Shown: positions 9,651 to 18,934, counted from the stretch's first letter. The stretch: 64,000 bases of DNA from Streptomyces sp. NBC_00376 (GCF_036077095.1 NZ_CP107960.1:7254001-7318000); one strand, 5' to 3'. Notes: a model not told the origin generated them from the letters alone. Made by a program: numbers and translations.

Positions 9651-10499
9651 ATGCTGCGCATCGCCGTCCCCAACAAGGGTTCACTCTCCGGGCCTGCGAT
9701 GGCGATGCTCCATGAGGCCGGCTACCAGCAGCGCAAGGAGTCCAAGGAACTCGTCCTCGTCGACCCCGAGAACGAGGTCGAGTTCTTCTACCTGCGGCCG
9801 CGCGACATCGCGATCTACGTCAGCTCCGGCCGGCTCGACATCGGCATCACCGGCCGCGACCTGCTGCTGGACTCCGGCGCGGACTCCGAGGAGATCCTCC
9901 AGCTCGGCTTCGCCCGCTCCACCTTCCGCTACGCCACCAAGCCCGGCACGGCCAAGGGCCCGCAGGACTTCGACGGCATGACGATCGCCACGTCCTACGA
10001 GGGCATCGTCGCCAAGCACCTCGCCGACGTCGGCGTCAACACCTCCGTCGTCCACCTCGACGGCGCGGTCGAGACCGCCATCGAACTCGGTGTCGCCCAG
10101 GTCATCGCGGACGTGGTGGAGACCGGCACCAGCCTGCGCAACGCCGGACTCGAAGTCATCGGCGAGCCGATCATGAAGTCCGAGGCCGTCGTCATCCGCC
10201 GCACCGGCGCACCGGACGACGACCCCAAGGTGCAGCAGTTCCTCCGCCGCCTCCAGGGCGTCCTGGTCGCCCGCTCCTACGTGATGATGGACTACGACTG
10301 CCGCGTCGAGCACCTGGAGCGCGCGGTCGCCCTCACCCCGGGCCTGGAGTCGCCTACCATCTCGCCGCTGCACCACGAGGGCTGGGTCGCCGTCCGCTCC
10401 ATGGTCGCCGCCCGGGAGGCCCAGCGGATCATGGACGATCTGTACGACCTCGGCGCCCGCGCCATCCTCACCACCGCCATCCACGCCTGCCGCCTCTGA
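9651..10499 (+). CDS. hisG: ATP phosphoribosyltransferase, long form
   Basis: A 282-residue HisG catalysing the first step of histidine synthesis. The N-terminal part begins LRIAVPNKGSLSGPA and includes GITGRDLLLDSG. The P-loop region VIADVVETGTSLRNAG binds PRPP. The extra C-terminal domain (about 210-282) is the ACT-like histidine-feedback domain of the long, HisZ-independent form. The start is supported by AAAGGAA upstream. Confidence 0.95.
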   Translation: MLRIAVPNKGSLSGPAMAMLHEAGYQQRKESKELVLVDPENEVEFFYLRPRDIAIYVSSGRLDIGITGRDLLLDSGADSEEILQLGFARSTFRYATKPGTAKGPQDFDGMTIATSYEGIVAKHLADVGVNTSVVHLDGAVETAIELGVAQVIADVVETGTSLRNAGLEVIGEPIMKSEAVVIRRTGAPDDDPKVQQFLRRLQGVLVARSYVMMDYDCRVEHLERAVALTPGLESPTISPLHHEGWVAVRSMVAAREAQRIMDDLYDLGARAILTTAIHACRL

Positions 10500-10534
10500 C
10501 GGCCCGGCGACCACCCGGAAGACAGAAGAACACC

Positions 10535-10999
10535 ATGTCCGCCCCCGCATCCCGGCCCGAACTCCCCACCCTCCCGGTCACGTTCCGGCCGACCCGGACC
10601 CGGGTGGTCCTGCTGACCGTGGGGGCGGTGATGTTCGTCGTCATCACCGCCGTCGCGCTGACCCTGGAGCAGCTCGGTCCGGGGGAGCGGGCCAGCTTCG
10701 TCTTCACGGCACTGCTGTTCTTCGGAGTGCTCGCCCTGCTCAGCCGCCCGAAGGTCGTCGCGAACGAGGACGGGGTGACCGTGGTCAATCTCACCCGGAC
10801 GCGCCGGCTGTCCTGGGCGGAGATCCTCCGGGTCAACCTGCGCGTCGGCGACCCCTGGGTCTTTCTGGACCTCAGCGACGGGACCAGCATGCCCGCCCTC
10901 GGCATCCAGCCGGGAATCGCCAAACAGCAGGCCATCCGTGACGCCCGTACGCTCCGCGCCCTCGCCGAGAGCCGCGGCACCGGACCGGACATCGGCTGA
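10535..10999 (+). CDS. PH-domain membrane protein downstream of hisG
   Basis: A 154-residue protein with two transmembrane helices (about residues 20-42 and 52-70), then a bacterial PH-like (bPH2-type) domain: VVANEDGVTVVNLTRTRRLSWAEI is the typical opening strand pair. Family members sit next to hisG across actinomycetes, but their role is unknown; most likely membrane-associated. It lies 35 nt after hisG on the same strand, so probably cotranscribed. Confidence 0.8.
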   Translation: MSAPASRPELPTLPVTFRPTRTRVVLLTVGAVMFVVITAVALTLEQLGPGERASFVFTALLFFGVLALLSRPKVVANEDGVTVVNLTRTRRLSWAEILRVNLRVGDPWVFLDLSDGTSMPALGIQPGIAKQQAIRDARTLRALAESRGTGPDIG

Positions 11000-11185
11000 G
11001 CCCCCTGCCCCGTACGGCCTCTTCTTGATTACTCTGGAGGGCGGCGGTGCCCCTGTGCACCCCGCCCCGCACCCAGAGGTCCACGAGACCGGCGGGGCTT
11101 TCCTGCGACCCAAGGAGTGACTCCTTCCAGCAATGGACGGATCGTCCGGTAGTACCTGCGCCGCCCCTTCTCCGGAGGCGGCGGC

Positions 11186-12535
11186 ATGACCACCCCCCTG
11201 CTGCTTCTGAGCGCGGCATTCCTTCTCATCCTCGCCAACGGATTCTTCGTGGCAGCCGAATTCGGGCTCGTCACGGTGGAGCGGCCGGACGCCGAGCGCG
11301 CCGCCGCCGAGGGCGACCGGCGGGCCCGTACCGTCGTCGAAGCCCTGCGAGAACTCTCCTTCCAGCTCTCCGGCACCCAGCTGGGCATCACCATCACCTC
11401 ACTGGTCGTCGGCATGCTCGCCGAACCGGCCCTCGCCCAGCTGCTCGACGGGCCGCTCACCGCGACCGGGCTGCCCGACGGAGCCGTCCCCGGCATCAGC
11501 GTGGTGATCGGGATGATGGTGGCCTCCGCCGTCCAGATGGTGATCGGCGAACTCGTGCCCAAGAACTGGGCGGTCTCCCGGCCGCTCCAGGTCGCCCGGT
11601 TCGTCGCCGGTCCCCAGCACCGTTTCTCCGCCGTGTTCCGGCCGGTGATCAGCCTGCTGAACACCGTGGCCAACCGGCTGGTGCGGCTGCTGGGCGTCGA
11701 ACCCACCGACGAGCTGGCCTCCGCCCGCACCCCCGGCGAGCTGGTCTCCCTGGCCCGGCACTCGGCCGAGGCCGGCACCCTCGAACAGGACACCGCGGAC
11801 CTCTTCGTACGGACCCTGTCGCTCGCCGGACTCACCGCCCAGCACGTCATGACCCCACGGGTGAAGGTGAGCGCCCTGCAGTCCTCCGCGACCGCACAGG
11901 ACGTCCTCAACCTCACCCGCGCCACCGGCCTGTCCCGCTTCCCCGTCTACCGGGAGCGGATCGACGAGGTCGTCGGCATGATCCACCTCAAGGACGCGCT
12001 CGCCGTGCCCGCCCAGGACCGGCTGCGCACCCCCGCCGGACGGATCGCCGTACCGCCGCTGCTGGTCCCGGAGACACTGCCCGTCGAACAGCTGCTCCAG
12101 CGGCTGCGCAACGAGCAGCCGATCGCCGTCGTGGTCGACGAGTACGGCGGCACCGCCGGAGTCGTCACCCTGGAGGACATCATCGAGGAGCTCGTCGGTG
12201 AGGTCAGGGACGAGCACGACGCCGAGGGCGCCGACCGGCCCGAGCTTGCACCCGCCGCCCCGGAGGACGGCCGCCCGGCCTGGGACGCGGAAGGCAGCTG
12301 CCGGGTCCTCACCCTGCGCCGGATAGGGCTCGACGTCCCCGACGGGCCGTACGAGACCGTGGCCGGACTCGTCGCCGATCTGCTGGGACGTATCCCCGCC
12401 CCCGGCGACCGGGCCGAGCTGCCCGGCTGGCGGATCTCCGTCCGCCAGGTCGGCCACTACCGTGCCGAGAAGGTCCGCTTCGTACGCACCGCAGAGGCCC
12501 CGGTGGCCCAGGACGTCCTGGAGGCCGTGCGATGA
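11186..12535 (+). CDS. CNNM/CorC (HlyC) family membrane protein, first of pair
   Basis: A 449-residue protein: N-terminal DUF21/CNNM transmembrane domain (about 1-195; starts with a hydrophobic helix then LANGFFVAAEFGLVTVER), a CBS pair (about 215-335; VVDEYGGTAGVVTLEDIIEE marks the second) and a C-terminal CorC/HlyC domain (about 350-440). Family members are annotated as hemolysin-like proteins and take part in Mg2+/Co2+ efflux or tolerance. It overlaps the next gene as ATGA. GGAGGCGGCGGC precedes the start. Confidence 0.88.
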   Translation: MTTPLLLLSAAFLLILANGFFVAAEFGLVTVERPDAERAAAEGDRRARTVVEALRELSFQLSGTQLGITITSLVVGMLAEPALAQLLDGPLTATGLPDGAVPGISVVIGMMVASAVQMVIGELVPKNWAVSRPLQVARFVAGPQHRFSAVFRPVISLLNTVANRLVRLLGVEPTDELASARTPGELVSLARHSAEAGTLEQDTADLFVRTLSLAGLTAQHVMTPRVKVSALQSSATAQDVLNLTRATGLSRFPVYRERIDEVVGMIHLKDALAVPAQDRLRTPAGRIAVPPLLVPETLPVEQLLQRLRNEQPIAVVVDEYGGTAGVVTLEDIIEELVGEVRDEHDAEGADRPELAPAAPEDGRPAWDAEGSCRVLTLRRIGLDVPDGPYETVAGLVADLLGRIPAPGDRAELPGWRISVRQVGHYRAEKVRFVRTAEAPVAQDVLEAVR

Positions 12536-13638
12536 GCCTGGTCCAACTGCTCTTCGCCGCGCTCCTCGTGCTGGCGAACGGCTTCTTCGTCGGCGCCGAG
12601 TTCGCCCTCGTCTCCGTACGGCGCAGCCAGGTCGAGCCCCTCGCGGCGGCCGGCTCGGGCCGGGCCCGCCAGGTGCTGTACGGCCTGGAGAACCTGCCGC
12701 AGATGATGGCCGCCGCCCAGTTCGGCATCACCGTCTGCTCACTGACCCTCGGTGCCGTCGCCGAACCGACCGTCGCCCATCTGCTGGAGCCGGTCTTCCA
12801 GGCGATCCACCTGCCCGAGGGCCTCATCCACCCGCTCGGCTACGTCCTGGCACTCGCCCTAGTGGTCTTCCTCCACCTCGTCATCGGCGAGATGGTCCCG
12901 AAGAACCTCGCGATGGCGGCGCCGGAGAAGACCGCGCTCTGGCTCAGCCCCGGCCTCGTCGGCTTCGCCCGCGTCTGCCGCCCGGTCACCGCCGCACTGG
13001 GCGCCTGCGCCCGGCTGGTGCTCCGGATCTTCGGCGTCGAACCGAAGGACGAGGTCGAGGCCGTCTTCACCAGCGAGCAGCTCAACCGGCTCGTCGAGGA
13101 CTCCGGCCAGGCCGGACTGCTGGAGCCGGAGGCGCAGGAGCGGCTGGAGGACGCGCTGGAGCTGGGCAGCAGGCCCGTCACCGATGTGCTGCTGCACCGG
13201 GCCTCCCTGGTGACCGTGGACCCGTCCGTCACCCCGCACCGGATCGAGGAGCTGACCGTACGCACGGGCTACTCGCGGTTCCCGGTGTGCGCGGAGGGCG
13301 GCGGTCCGTTCATGGGCTACCTCCACGTCAAGGACGTGCTGGACCTGGAGGACGGCGAGCGTGCCGTCCCCCAGCACGTATGGCGTCCCATGGCGACCGT
13401 ACGGGCCGAGCTGCCCCTGGACGACGCCCTGACCGTGATGCGCAGGGCGGCCACGCACCTGGCACAGGTCGCCGACGCCTCCGGCCGGATCCTCGGCCTG
13501 GTCGCCATGGAGGACGTCCTGGAGATGCTCGTCGGCGAGGTGCGCGACCCGGCCCACCGGGTGGCGGTGCCACGCCGCGCGGCGGAGCCCGCGAGCACGA
13601 CGACCGGATACGGCGAACTCACCGCGTCGGTGCGTTAG
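12532..13638 (+). CDS. CNNM/CorC family membrane protein, second of pair
   Basis: A 368-residue paralogue of the preceding gene with the same DUF21 opening (LANGFFVGAEFALVSVRR) and a CBS pair ending VAMEDVLEMLVGEV. It stops soon after the second CBS motif, so it lacks the CorC/HlyC C-terminal domain. Translational overlap with the longer paralogue suggests fixed stoichiometry and possibly a heteromeric transporter; this is inferred. A strong hairpin follows the stop. Confidence 0.87.
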   Translation: MSLVQLLFAALLVLANGFFVGAEFALVSVRRSQVEPLAAAGSGRARQVLYGLENLPQMMAAAQFGITVCSLTLGAVAEPTVAHLLEPVFQAIHLPEGLIHPLGYVLALALVVFLHLVIGEMVPKNLAMAAPEKTALWLSPGLVGFARVCRPVTAALGACARLVLRIFGVEPKDEVEAVFTSEQLNRLVEDSGQAGLLEPEAQERLEDALELGSRPVTDVLLHRASLVTVDPSVTPHRIEELTVRTGYSRFPVCAEGGGPFMGYLHVKDVLDLEDGERAVPQHVWRPMATVRAELPLDDALTVMRRAATHLAQVADASGRILGLVAMEDVLEMLVGEVRDPAHRVAVPRRAAEPASTTTGYGELTASVR

Positions 13639-13683
13639 GGGCTTTCGTCCGGATCAGCCCGGCATGATCCGGACGAGAGGCCC
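13638..13683. repeat. Inverted-repeat element, copy 1 (terminator-like)
   Basis: CGTCCGGATCA (13646-13656) and TGATCCGGACG (13665-13675) form a perfect 11-bp stem around GCCCGGCA. The pairing extends imperfectly into GGGGCTTT / AGAGGCCC. It starts in the stop codon of the CNNM gene and faces the convergent AAA gene, so it can serve as a terminator. A related copy lies at 16797-16871. Confidence 0.7.
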
Positions 13684-13752
13684 TGGCCGTACTCCCGGCT
13701 GCCGGAGGGGCCGTGCCCGGTCCCTCCGGCATGCCTCTCCGGCCGAGCGGGC

Positions 13753-15666
13753 TCACAGGGCCGGCGGCTCCTGCTGCCCCCGGTCCACCGGACCCCGGCC
13801 GGACAGCACCTCGCCGTACGCCTGCATCAGGTCCGGCAGCCGCAGGGTGGCCAGATCGTCCCGGCTCGGCACCCCCGGGTAGCCGGAGAGCCGCAGATCG
13901 CGGTAGGCGCAGCTCTTCTCGTACAGGGTGCGCAGGAACCGGCCGTTGCCCAGCTCGTCGATCCAGCCCTGCTCGACGACATGGCCGCTGATGGAACGCA
14001 GCTCGTCCAGGGACTCCTCGTCCCACGCGTCGCCGTTCTCCGCCGCCAGCACCTCGCCGATCGAGGTGAGCTCCAGCGGCCGGTAGCTCGGGAAGTCCAC
14101 CCGGGTGGTGAAGCGTGAGGAGAGCCCCGGATTGGTGGCCAGCAGCCGGTCCATGCCCTCCGGGTAGCCCGCCAGGATGACCACGAGATGGTCCCGGTTG
14201 TCCTCCGCGCGCTTGAGGAGGACCTGCAACGCCTCGTCGCCGTACGCGTCGCCCTTGCTGTAGCCGCTGTTGGCGAGGCTGTACGCCTCGTCGACGAAGA
14301 GCACCCCGCCGAGTGCCGAGTCGATCAGCTCATTGGCCTTGACCGCGGTCTGGCCGAGGAACTCACCCACCAGATCCGCCCGTTGGGCCTCGACCAGATG
14401 GTCGCCGCCGAGCAGCCCCAGCGCGTAGAAGACCCGGCCCAGGATGCGGGCCACCGTCGTCTTGCCGGTACCGGACGGGCCGGAGAAGACGAAGTGGCGC
14501 TTCGGCGGCTGCACGGGCAGCCCCTGACCGGCCCGCAGCCGCGCCATGTTCAGCTGCGCGGACAACGCCTTGACCTGGCGCTTCACGGGCTCCAGTCCCA
14601 CCATCCGCTCCAGCTCGGCCAGCGCCTCGGCGAGCAGCACCGGATCGCTGGGCCCCGCGGGGAACGAGGCCGGCGGCTGTCCGGGCGCCGCGCCCCTGCG
14701 CCGCGCCCCGCCGGACGGCGGCGGCATCACGACACCCGGAAGGCCTGACGTCTCGCCGCCGGGCCGCAGCTCCCGGCCGTCCACCGGATCGGCGCCGAGC
14801 AGCGGATCCGCTTCCGGCTGCGCCTCTGACACGGTGCCGTCCGTGCCGAGCCCGGCCAGCGACACGGCGGCCAGGCCCGCCGCCTCGTCGGAGCCCTCCA
14901 GGCCGTCGTAGTCCGCGATCGCGGCGAGCCGGGCCGAGGTGTCCATGAACGCCGGGTCGATCCGGTGCACCGCCCGGTAGAGCGGCAGGGCGGCGGCGCT
15001 GCGGCCGGTGCCCTCGTGCGCACGGGCCAGCCAGTAGCGCAGCTCCTTGCGCTGCGGCTGCTCGCTGCGGCAGCGCATCAGCGCGGTGGCGAGCAGTGGC
15101 TCGGCCTGCCCGTACATCTCCAGACGCACCCGGGCCATGCCGCCGAACAGCCCCGCCTCGATGCCGAGCAGCGGATCGTCCACCAGTTGCTCGGTGTTGC
15201 GTACGAGCAGCTCCCAGTCCTTGACCAGGTACGAGCGGCAGGCGTGCAGAAAGCGCACCTGCGGGTCCGCGTCCACCGGCGGCAGGCCCGCGAGGGCGCG
15301 GTCCAGCTCGGGGACGTGGCGGCCGTCCAGCCAGTGCGAGGCGTGCGCCAGCAGCAGGTCGCGTGCGCTCTCCAGCACCGGCTGCACCCACCAGCCCAGC
15401 CAGTACCAGGAGTTGAGCGTGCGCCTGTGGCGGGTGCGCTGCTCGCCGAAGCGCTCGCGATGGCGGTACATGCGCAGCAGCGCCGTCGTCGTGTCGACCC
15501 TCAGCGCATGGAGGCCGAGCCAGCCGTCCGCCATGCCGGGATCGAGCCGGACCGCGGCTCTGAACTCCTCTTCGGCCTGCGGGTAGGCGCCCATGGTGTA
15601 GGCGTCCACGCCGCGCAGCCAGGCGAGGTCGGCCGGGGCCTGTGCGCCCTGCGTGCCGATGTCCAT
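13753..15666 (-). CDS. TPR-AAA ATPase (EccA/CbxX-like)
   Basis: A 637-residue protein from an ATG at 15664-15666 (GGGGGACCAG upstream; an in-frame extension of 33 residues is rich in Arg/Val and looks non-coding). The N-terminal ~320 residues form TPR-like helical repeats (VDAYTMGAYPQAEEEFRAAV). A low-complexity Pro/Gly linker follows, then a CbxX/CfqX-type AAA domain with Walker A GPSGTGKTT and Walker B LFVDEAYSL. This architecture matches EccA-type ATPases of type VII secretion, although no ecc or esx genes are in the window. Its role here is therefore open. Confidence 0.85.
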   Translation of the reverse strand: MDIGTQGAQAPADLAWLRGVDAYTMGAYPQAEEEFRAAVRLDPGMADGWLGLHALRVDTTTALLRMYRHRERFGEQRTRHRRTLNSWYWLGWWVQPVLESARDLLLAHASHWLDGRHVPELDRALAGLPPVDADPQVRFLHACRSYLVKDWELLVRNTEQLVDDPLLGIEAGLFGGMARVRLEMYGQAEPLLATALMRCRSEQPQRKELRYWLARAHEGTGRSAAALPLYRAVHRIDPAFMDTSARLAAIADYDGLEGSDEAAGLAAVSLAGLGTDGTVSEAQPEADPLLGADPVDGRELRPGGETSGLPGVVMPPPSGGARRRGAAPGQPPASFPAGPSDPVLLAEALAELERMVGLEPVKRQVKALSAQLNMARLRAGQGLPVQPPKRHFVFSGPSGTGKTTVARILGRVFYALGLLGGDHLVEAQRADLVGEFLGQTAVKANELIDSALGGVLFVDEAYSLANSGYSKGDAYGDEALQVLLKRAEDNRDHLVVILAGYPEGMDRLLATNPGLSSRFTTRVDFPSYRPLELTSIGEVLAAENGDAWDEESLDELRSISGHVVEQGWIDELGNGRFLRTLYEKSCAYRDLRLSGYPGVPSRDDLATLRLPDLMQAYGEVLSGRGPVDRGQQEPPAL

Positions 15667-15889
15667 CTGGTCCCCCACAAACCGTGCCCCCAGGATGTCC
15701 CGCCGCACGATTCTGCCCACCCGGGGGCGCCGAATCACTTTGCCACGGACGGGAATTGACCGCACCGAGAGGCATCGTACCTGCGCAGGGAGTGTGCGGC
15801 TAAGAGCGCCGCAGGCCGAAGGGAGGCCGTGACCCAGGGTGAGCGGAATCCGCCGGACCGGTGTGGGGGAGGGGGCGCGAGGGCAGAAC

Positions 15890-15925
15890 GAAGCCCCCGA
15901 TCACGGGGGAACAACCGGGGGCTTC
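15890..15925. terminator. Hairpin in the 360-bp gap upstream of the AAA gene
   Basis: GAAGCCCCCG (15890-15899) and CGGGGGCTTC (15916-15925) form a perfect 10-bp stem; GGGGGCTTCG recurs at 15934-15943, allowing an alternative pairing. The gap 15667-16027 contains no supported gene. The hairpin could end the minus-strand kinase transcript or attenuate the AAA gene. Confidence 0.55.
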
Positions 15926-16027
15926 GCGTCTGTGGGGGCTTCGAAAAGCCGCACATTGAGAACGTAAGACCTGTACCGCCCTCGGGTCAAGCAGAGTTGG
16001 GGCACTTCCGGGGCGATTTCTCACCAT

Positions 16028-16657
16028 TCAGGACGACGGGGCCACGCGCTCACGGTCCGTGACGGAATGATCCGTTCCTGCTGCCGTTCCGGGCCCCTCC
16101 AGCAACTCGTACCCCACCGGCAACTGCCGTACCAGAGTGTCTGCGTGGGGGCGGGAAGGGTCGGCCGAGAAGTGCTGTGCCTCGGCCGCCGTCCACCCGT
16201 CCCAGAAGTCCGAGAGCGCCGACCCGTCCCTGCGCCGGCCGCGCCCCCAGGACCGCGCGGCGGGAAGGTCCATCCACAGCAGCCGGGCCAGCGCCGGCCG
16301 CAGTGCCCGGCGCCCGGCCCCGACCCCCTCGATCAGGACCACCGGTGCGGGCTCCAGGGCGCGCGGTGTTCCGAAGCTCCGCGCGGTCCAGTCGTACGGC
16401 GCGTACCGCGCGCACTCGCCGCGCCCCAGGGGTGCGAGCACCTGCTCCCGCAGCCGGTCGGTCCAGGTGAAGAAGGAGTCGTGCGCGGCGATGTCGTCCA
16501 GGTGCAGGACGGGGACATCGCCGAGCGCGGCGGCCAGACGGGTGGCGAAGGTGCTCTTCCCCGAGCCCGCGTGGCCGTCCACGGCGATCAGCCGGACCGG
16601 TCCGCAGGACGGTGCCAGGGTGTGCAGCCGCCCGGCGAGGAGCGAGAGGTCGTTCAT
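16028..16657 (-). CDS. P-loop nucleoside/uridine kinase-like protein
   Basis: A 209-residue protein from an ATG at 16655-16657. Walker A is DGHAGSGKST near the N-terminus; LHLDDIAAHDSFFTW resembles the substrate-binding Asp motif of uridine kinases; LIEGVGAGRRAL is the following hydrophobic strand. These place it in the uridine kinase/AAA_18-like group, but the exact substrate cannot be read. The alternative start 60 nt upstream adds a Cys-rich stretch without homology. The gene stands alone on the minus strand. Confidence 0.75.
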   Translation of the reverse strand: MNDLSLLAGRLHTLAPSCGPVRLIAVDGHAGSGKSTFATRLAAALGDVPVLHLDDIAAHDSFFTWTDRLREQVLAPLGRGECARYAPYDWTARSFGTPRALEPAPVVLIEGVGAGRRALRPALARLLWMDLPAARSWGRGRRRDGSALSDFWDGWTAAEAQHFSADPSRPHADTLVRQLPVGYELLEGPGTAAGTDHSVTDRERVAPSS

Positions 16658-16796
16658 GTCCACCAGCCTACGAGCCGCTCCGGAGCAACCGCAGGTCATA
16701 TCAGTGGTCCAGACCAATATTGGTTTGCCGACGTGAGCCGAATCGCTGGCCGGATCCGGCCGTGACCCGCAATAGTTGGCGCACTGTCGTGCACCT

Positions 16797-16871
16797 GGGG
16801 TCTTTCGTTTGGGTCAGGCCGGATCAGGCGCCGGGGCACGCGAGCCCGGCATGATCCGGACGAGAGGCCCC
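16797..16871. repeat. Inverted-repeat element, copy 2
   Basis: The right arm TGATCCGGACGAGAGGCCCC (16852-16871) repeats the right arm of the element at 13638-13683. The left arm (16797-16816) pairs with it at 15 of 20 positions, with 35 bp between arms. It lies just upstream of the C39-peptidase gene. Two copies 3 kb apart suggest a small dispersed repeat. Confidence 0.65.
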
Positions 16872-16908
16872 AGCAGCCCCATTCCGCTTCCGACCGGGGG
16901 TCCCGCCC

Positions 16909-18300
16909 ATGAACAGACCGACCTCACGCCGAACCGTGCTGACCGCCGCGCTGGCGGCAGCGGCCACCGCCGGGGCGGTGTCGTCCGCAGGCTCCGCGAC
17001 CGCCGTCGGGGCGGTGCCGTCCGCCGGCGCTCCCTCCGCCACCCCGCCCCACGCCCCCTCGGCCAAGGCCCCTGCCGTGGACAACCGTTTCTGGCACAGC
17101 TACACCGACTGGCGCTCCGGCACCGGAGCCGGGACGCGGGCCGTCGCGGGCCGCCGTCCCGGGCTGGTGATCGACCACGCCACGGCGCGCACCGACTACA
17201 CCGATCCGCACACCGGCACGACCGCCACCTGGGAGTACGCGACCTGGACCTCGCCGGTCCACCGCTCCTCGGTTCCGGCGACCGAGGTGATCGCCTCCTG
17301 GAACGCCGATACCCCGGCGGGCACCTGGATCCAGATCGAGCTCCTGGGCAGCTACTCCGACGGCACCTGGACACCCTGGTACGTCATGGGCCGCTGGGCC
17401 GCCGGCGACGGCGACATCCGCCGTACCTCCGTCGACGACCAGACCGACGGCAAGAGCTCCATCTGGACCGACACCTTCTCGGTGGACGACCCGGCGAGCG
17501 GACTGCGACTGGACTCCTACCGGCTGCGGCTCACCCTCCACCGCACCCCGGGCAGCCGCCTGACGCCCACCGTCCGGCGGATCGGCGCGATGGCCTCCGA
17601 CATCCCGGACCGCTTCACCGTGCCGGCCAGCACCCCGGGCCTCGCCCGCGAGCTGCGGGTCCCGCGCTACTCGCAGAACGTCCACGCGGGCCAGTACCCC
17701 GAGTACGACAACGGCGGCGAGGCCTGGTGCAGCCCCACCTCCTCGCAGATGATCATCGAGTACTGGGGCCGCCGCCCCACCGCCGAGGACCTCGCCTGGG
17801 TCAAGCCCGGCCTGGCCGACCCCCAGGTCTGCCACGCCGCCCGGTTCACCTACGACTACCAGTACGAGGGCTGCGGCAACTGGCCGTTCAACGCCGCGTA
17901 CGCCGCGACGTACGACGAGATGAGCTCGGTGGTGACCCGGCTGGACTCGCTCAAGGACCTGGAGACACTGGTCCGCGCGGGCATCCCGGCCATAACGTCG
18001 CAGTCCTTCCTCAAGGAGGAGCTGACCGGCGCCGGCTACGGCACCTCCGGCCATCTGATGACCGTGATCGGGTTCACCGACGACGGCGACATCATCGCGA
18101 ACGACCCGGCCTCGCCGGACAACGAGGCGGTGCGTCGGGTCTACAAGCGCCGGGAGTGGGAGAACATCTGGTTGAGGACCAAACGGTACGACGCGAACGG
18201 CAAGGTCAGAAGCGGTACGGGCGGGGTCTGTTACCTGTACTGGCCCGCAAAGCCGGCACCGAGTCAGCGTCGCGTCCTGAGGTCGTTCGGCCTGCTGTGA
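16909..18300 (+). CDS. Secreted C39-like cysteine peptidase family protein
   Basis: A 463-residue protein with a Tat-type signal (twin Arg in SRRTVLTAALAA, cleavage near residue 35). The central region is beta-rich (about 55-240). The C-terminal papain-like C39 domain has the catalytic Cys in GEAWCSPTSSQM and a His in GYGTSGHLMTVIGF followed by NDPAS. It is exported and probably acts on peptides outside the cell; the substrate is unknown. Its 3' end overlaps an integrase remnant on the other strand, but the reading frame looks intact. Confidence 0.85.
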   Translation: MNRPTSRRTVLTAALAAAATAGAVSSAGSATAVGAVPSAGAPSATPPHAPSAKAPAVDNRFWHSYTDWRSGTGAGTRAVAGRRPGLVIDHATARTDYTDPHTGTTATWEYATWTSPVHRSSVPATEVIASWNADTPAGTWIQIELLGSYSDGTWTPWYVMGRWAAGDGDIRRTSVDDQTDGKSSIWTDTFSVDDPASGLRLDSYRLRLTLHRTPGSRLTPTVRRIGAMASDIPDRFTVPASTPGLARELRVPRYSQNVHAGQYPEYDNGGEAWCSPTSSQMIIEYWGRRPTAEDLAWVKPGLADPQVCHAARFTYDYQYEGCGNWPFNAAYAATYDEMSSVVTRLDSLKDLETLVRAGIPAITSQSFLKEELTGAGYGTSGHLMTVIGFTDDGDIIANDPASPDNEAVRRVYKRREWENIWLRTKRYDANGKVRSGTGGVCYLYWPAKPAPSQRRVLRSFGLL

Positions 18301-18409
18301 GCATGTGCGGCGCCACGGCCGCCTCGACCACCTGACGGCAGCGTTCCCGCCCGTCCTGGGTGAGGTGGCCGTACTTGTCCACCGTGACCTTGATCGAGCG
18401 ATGCCCCAA
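18206..18409 (-). pseudogene. Tyrosine recombinase (integrase) C-terminal remnant
   Basis: The minus strand encodes GHRSIKVTVDKYGHL, the C-terminal box of phage-type integrases with the nucleophilic Tyr, followed by about 25 matching residues and then non-homologous sequence. Nothing of the upstream catalytic domain (Arg, HxxR) is present. The 5' edge coincides with a GGGCTGTCCCGCAATG sequence resembling an IS end. It marks an old site-specific integration event at the 3' end of the C39 gene. Confidence 0.7.
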
Positions 18410-18430
18410 GGGCTGTCCCGCAATGACCGC

Positions 18431-18934
18431 TCATAGCTTCGGGAACGGTGGGGTGTCGTCCATCACCTGCAACAACTTCCGAGTAGGTGTTGCCTCCTTT
18501 GGCCGTACGGAGGAGGCAACACCCTCGATGACTGGCCGGCCGGCGTACACGGCTGCCCTTGCGGCCGCCTCCCAGCCGGTTTGCTGCTGGTAGCTCGTGT
18601 CGTGCTTGCGGTCCTGGGTCGCCGCAGCGGCGGAGTGCCACTGGTCGGTCCGGCAGATACTTCCCAGTAGGTCCAACAACTCGGCCTTGCAGGCCACGTG
18701 CGGGGACCCGACCAGTTCGAGAAGGAACGGGACCGTGGGAGCTGTCGCCTCACCGACGACGAACCCCAGCGCGCAGATGGCATCGCCCAGGTCATCGATG
18801 GCGATGCGGGCCGTGTCCTCATCTCCATATGCGATCCGGGACAGCAGAGTGGGAACATCGCCAGCCACAGCTCCCGTCGCATCGCGCAGTTCTCCCCAGC
18901 GGACCCCGGAGACGCTCCTCAACAGACTTCCCAC
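18431..18934 (-). CDS. HEAT-repeat-like hypothetical protein
   Basis: A 167-residue helical protein starting at GTG 18932-18934 behind GAGGAGCAGAGC. Residues about 25-95 alternate as HEAT/ARM-like helices (LLSRIAYGDEDTARIAIDDL, then FLLELVGSPHVACKAELLDLL). Similar Streptomyces proteins are uncharacterised. The 3' end lies next to an IS-like junction at about 18420, so the C-terminus may be truncated. Function unknown. Confidence 0.55.
   Translation of the reverse strand: MGSLLRSVSGVRWGELRDATGAVAGDVPTLLSRIAYGDEDTARIAIDDLGDAICALGFVVGEATAPTVPFLLELVGSPHVACKAELLDLLGSICRTDQWHSAAAATQDRKHDTSYQQQTGWEAAARAAVYAGRPVIEGVASSVRPKEATPTRKLLQVMDDTPPFPKL

Noticed and set aside
15880..15945. Hairpin-rich GC segment considered as a tRNA
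   Set aside because: No cloverleaf, no TTCGA loop or CCA-type acceptor; only simple stems.
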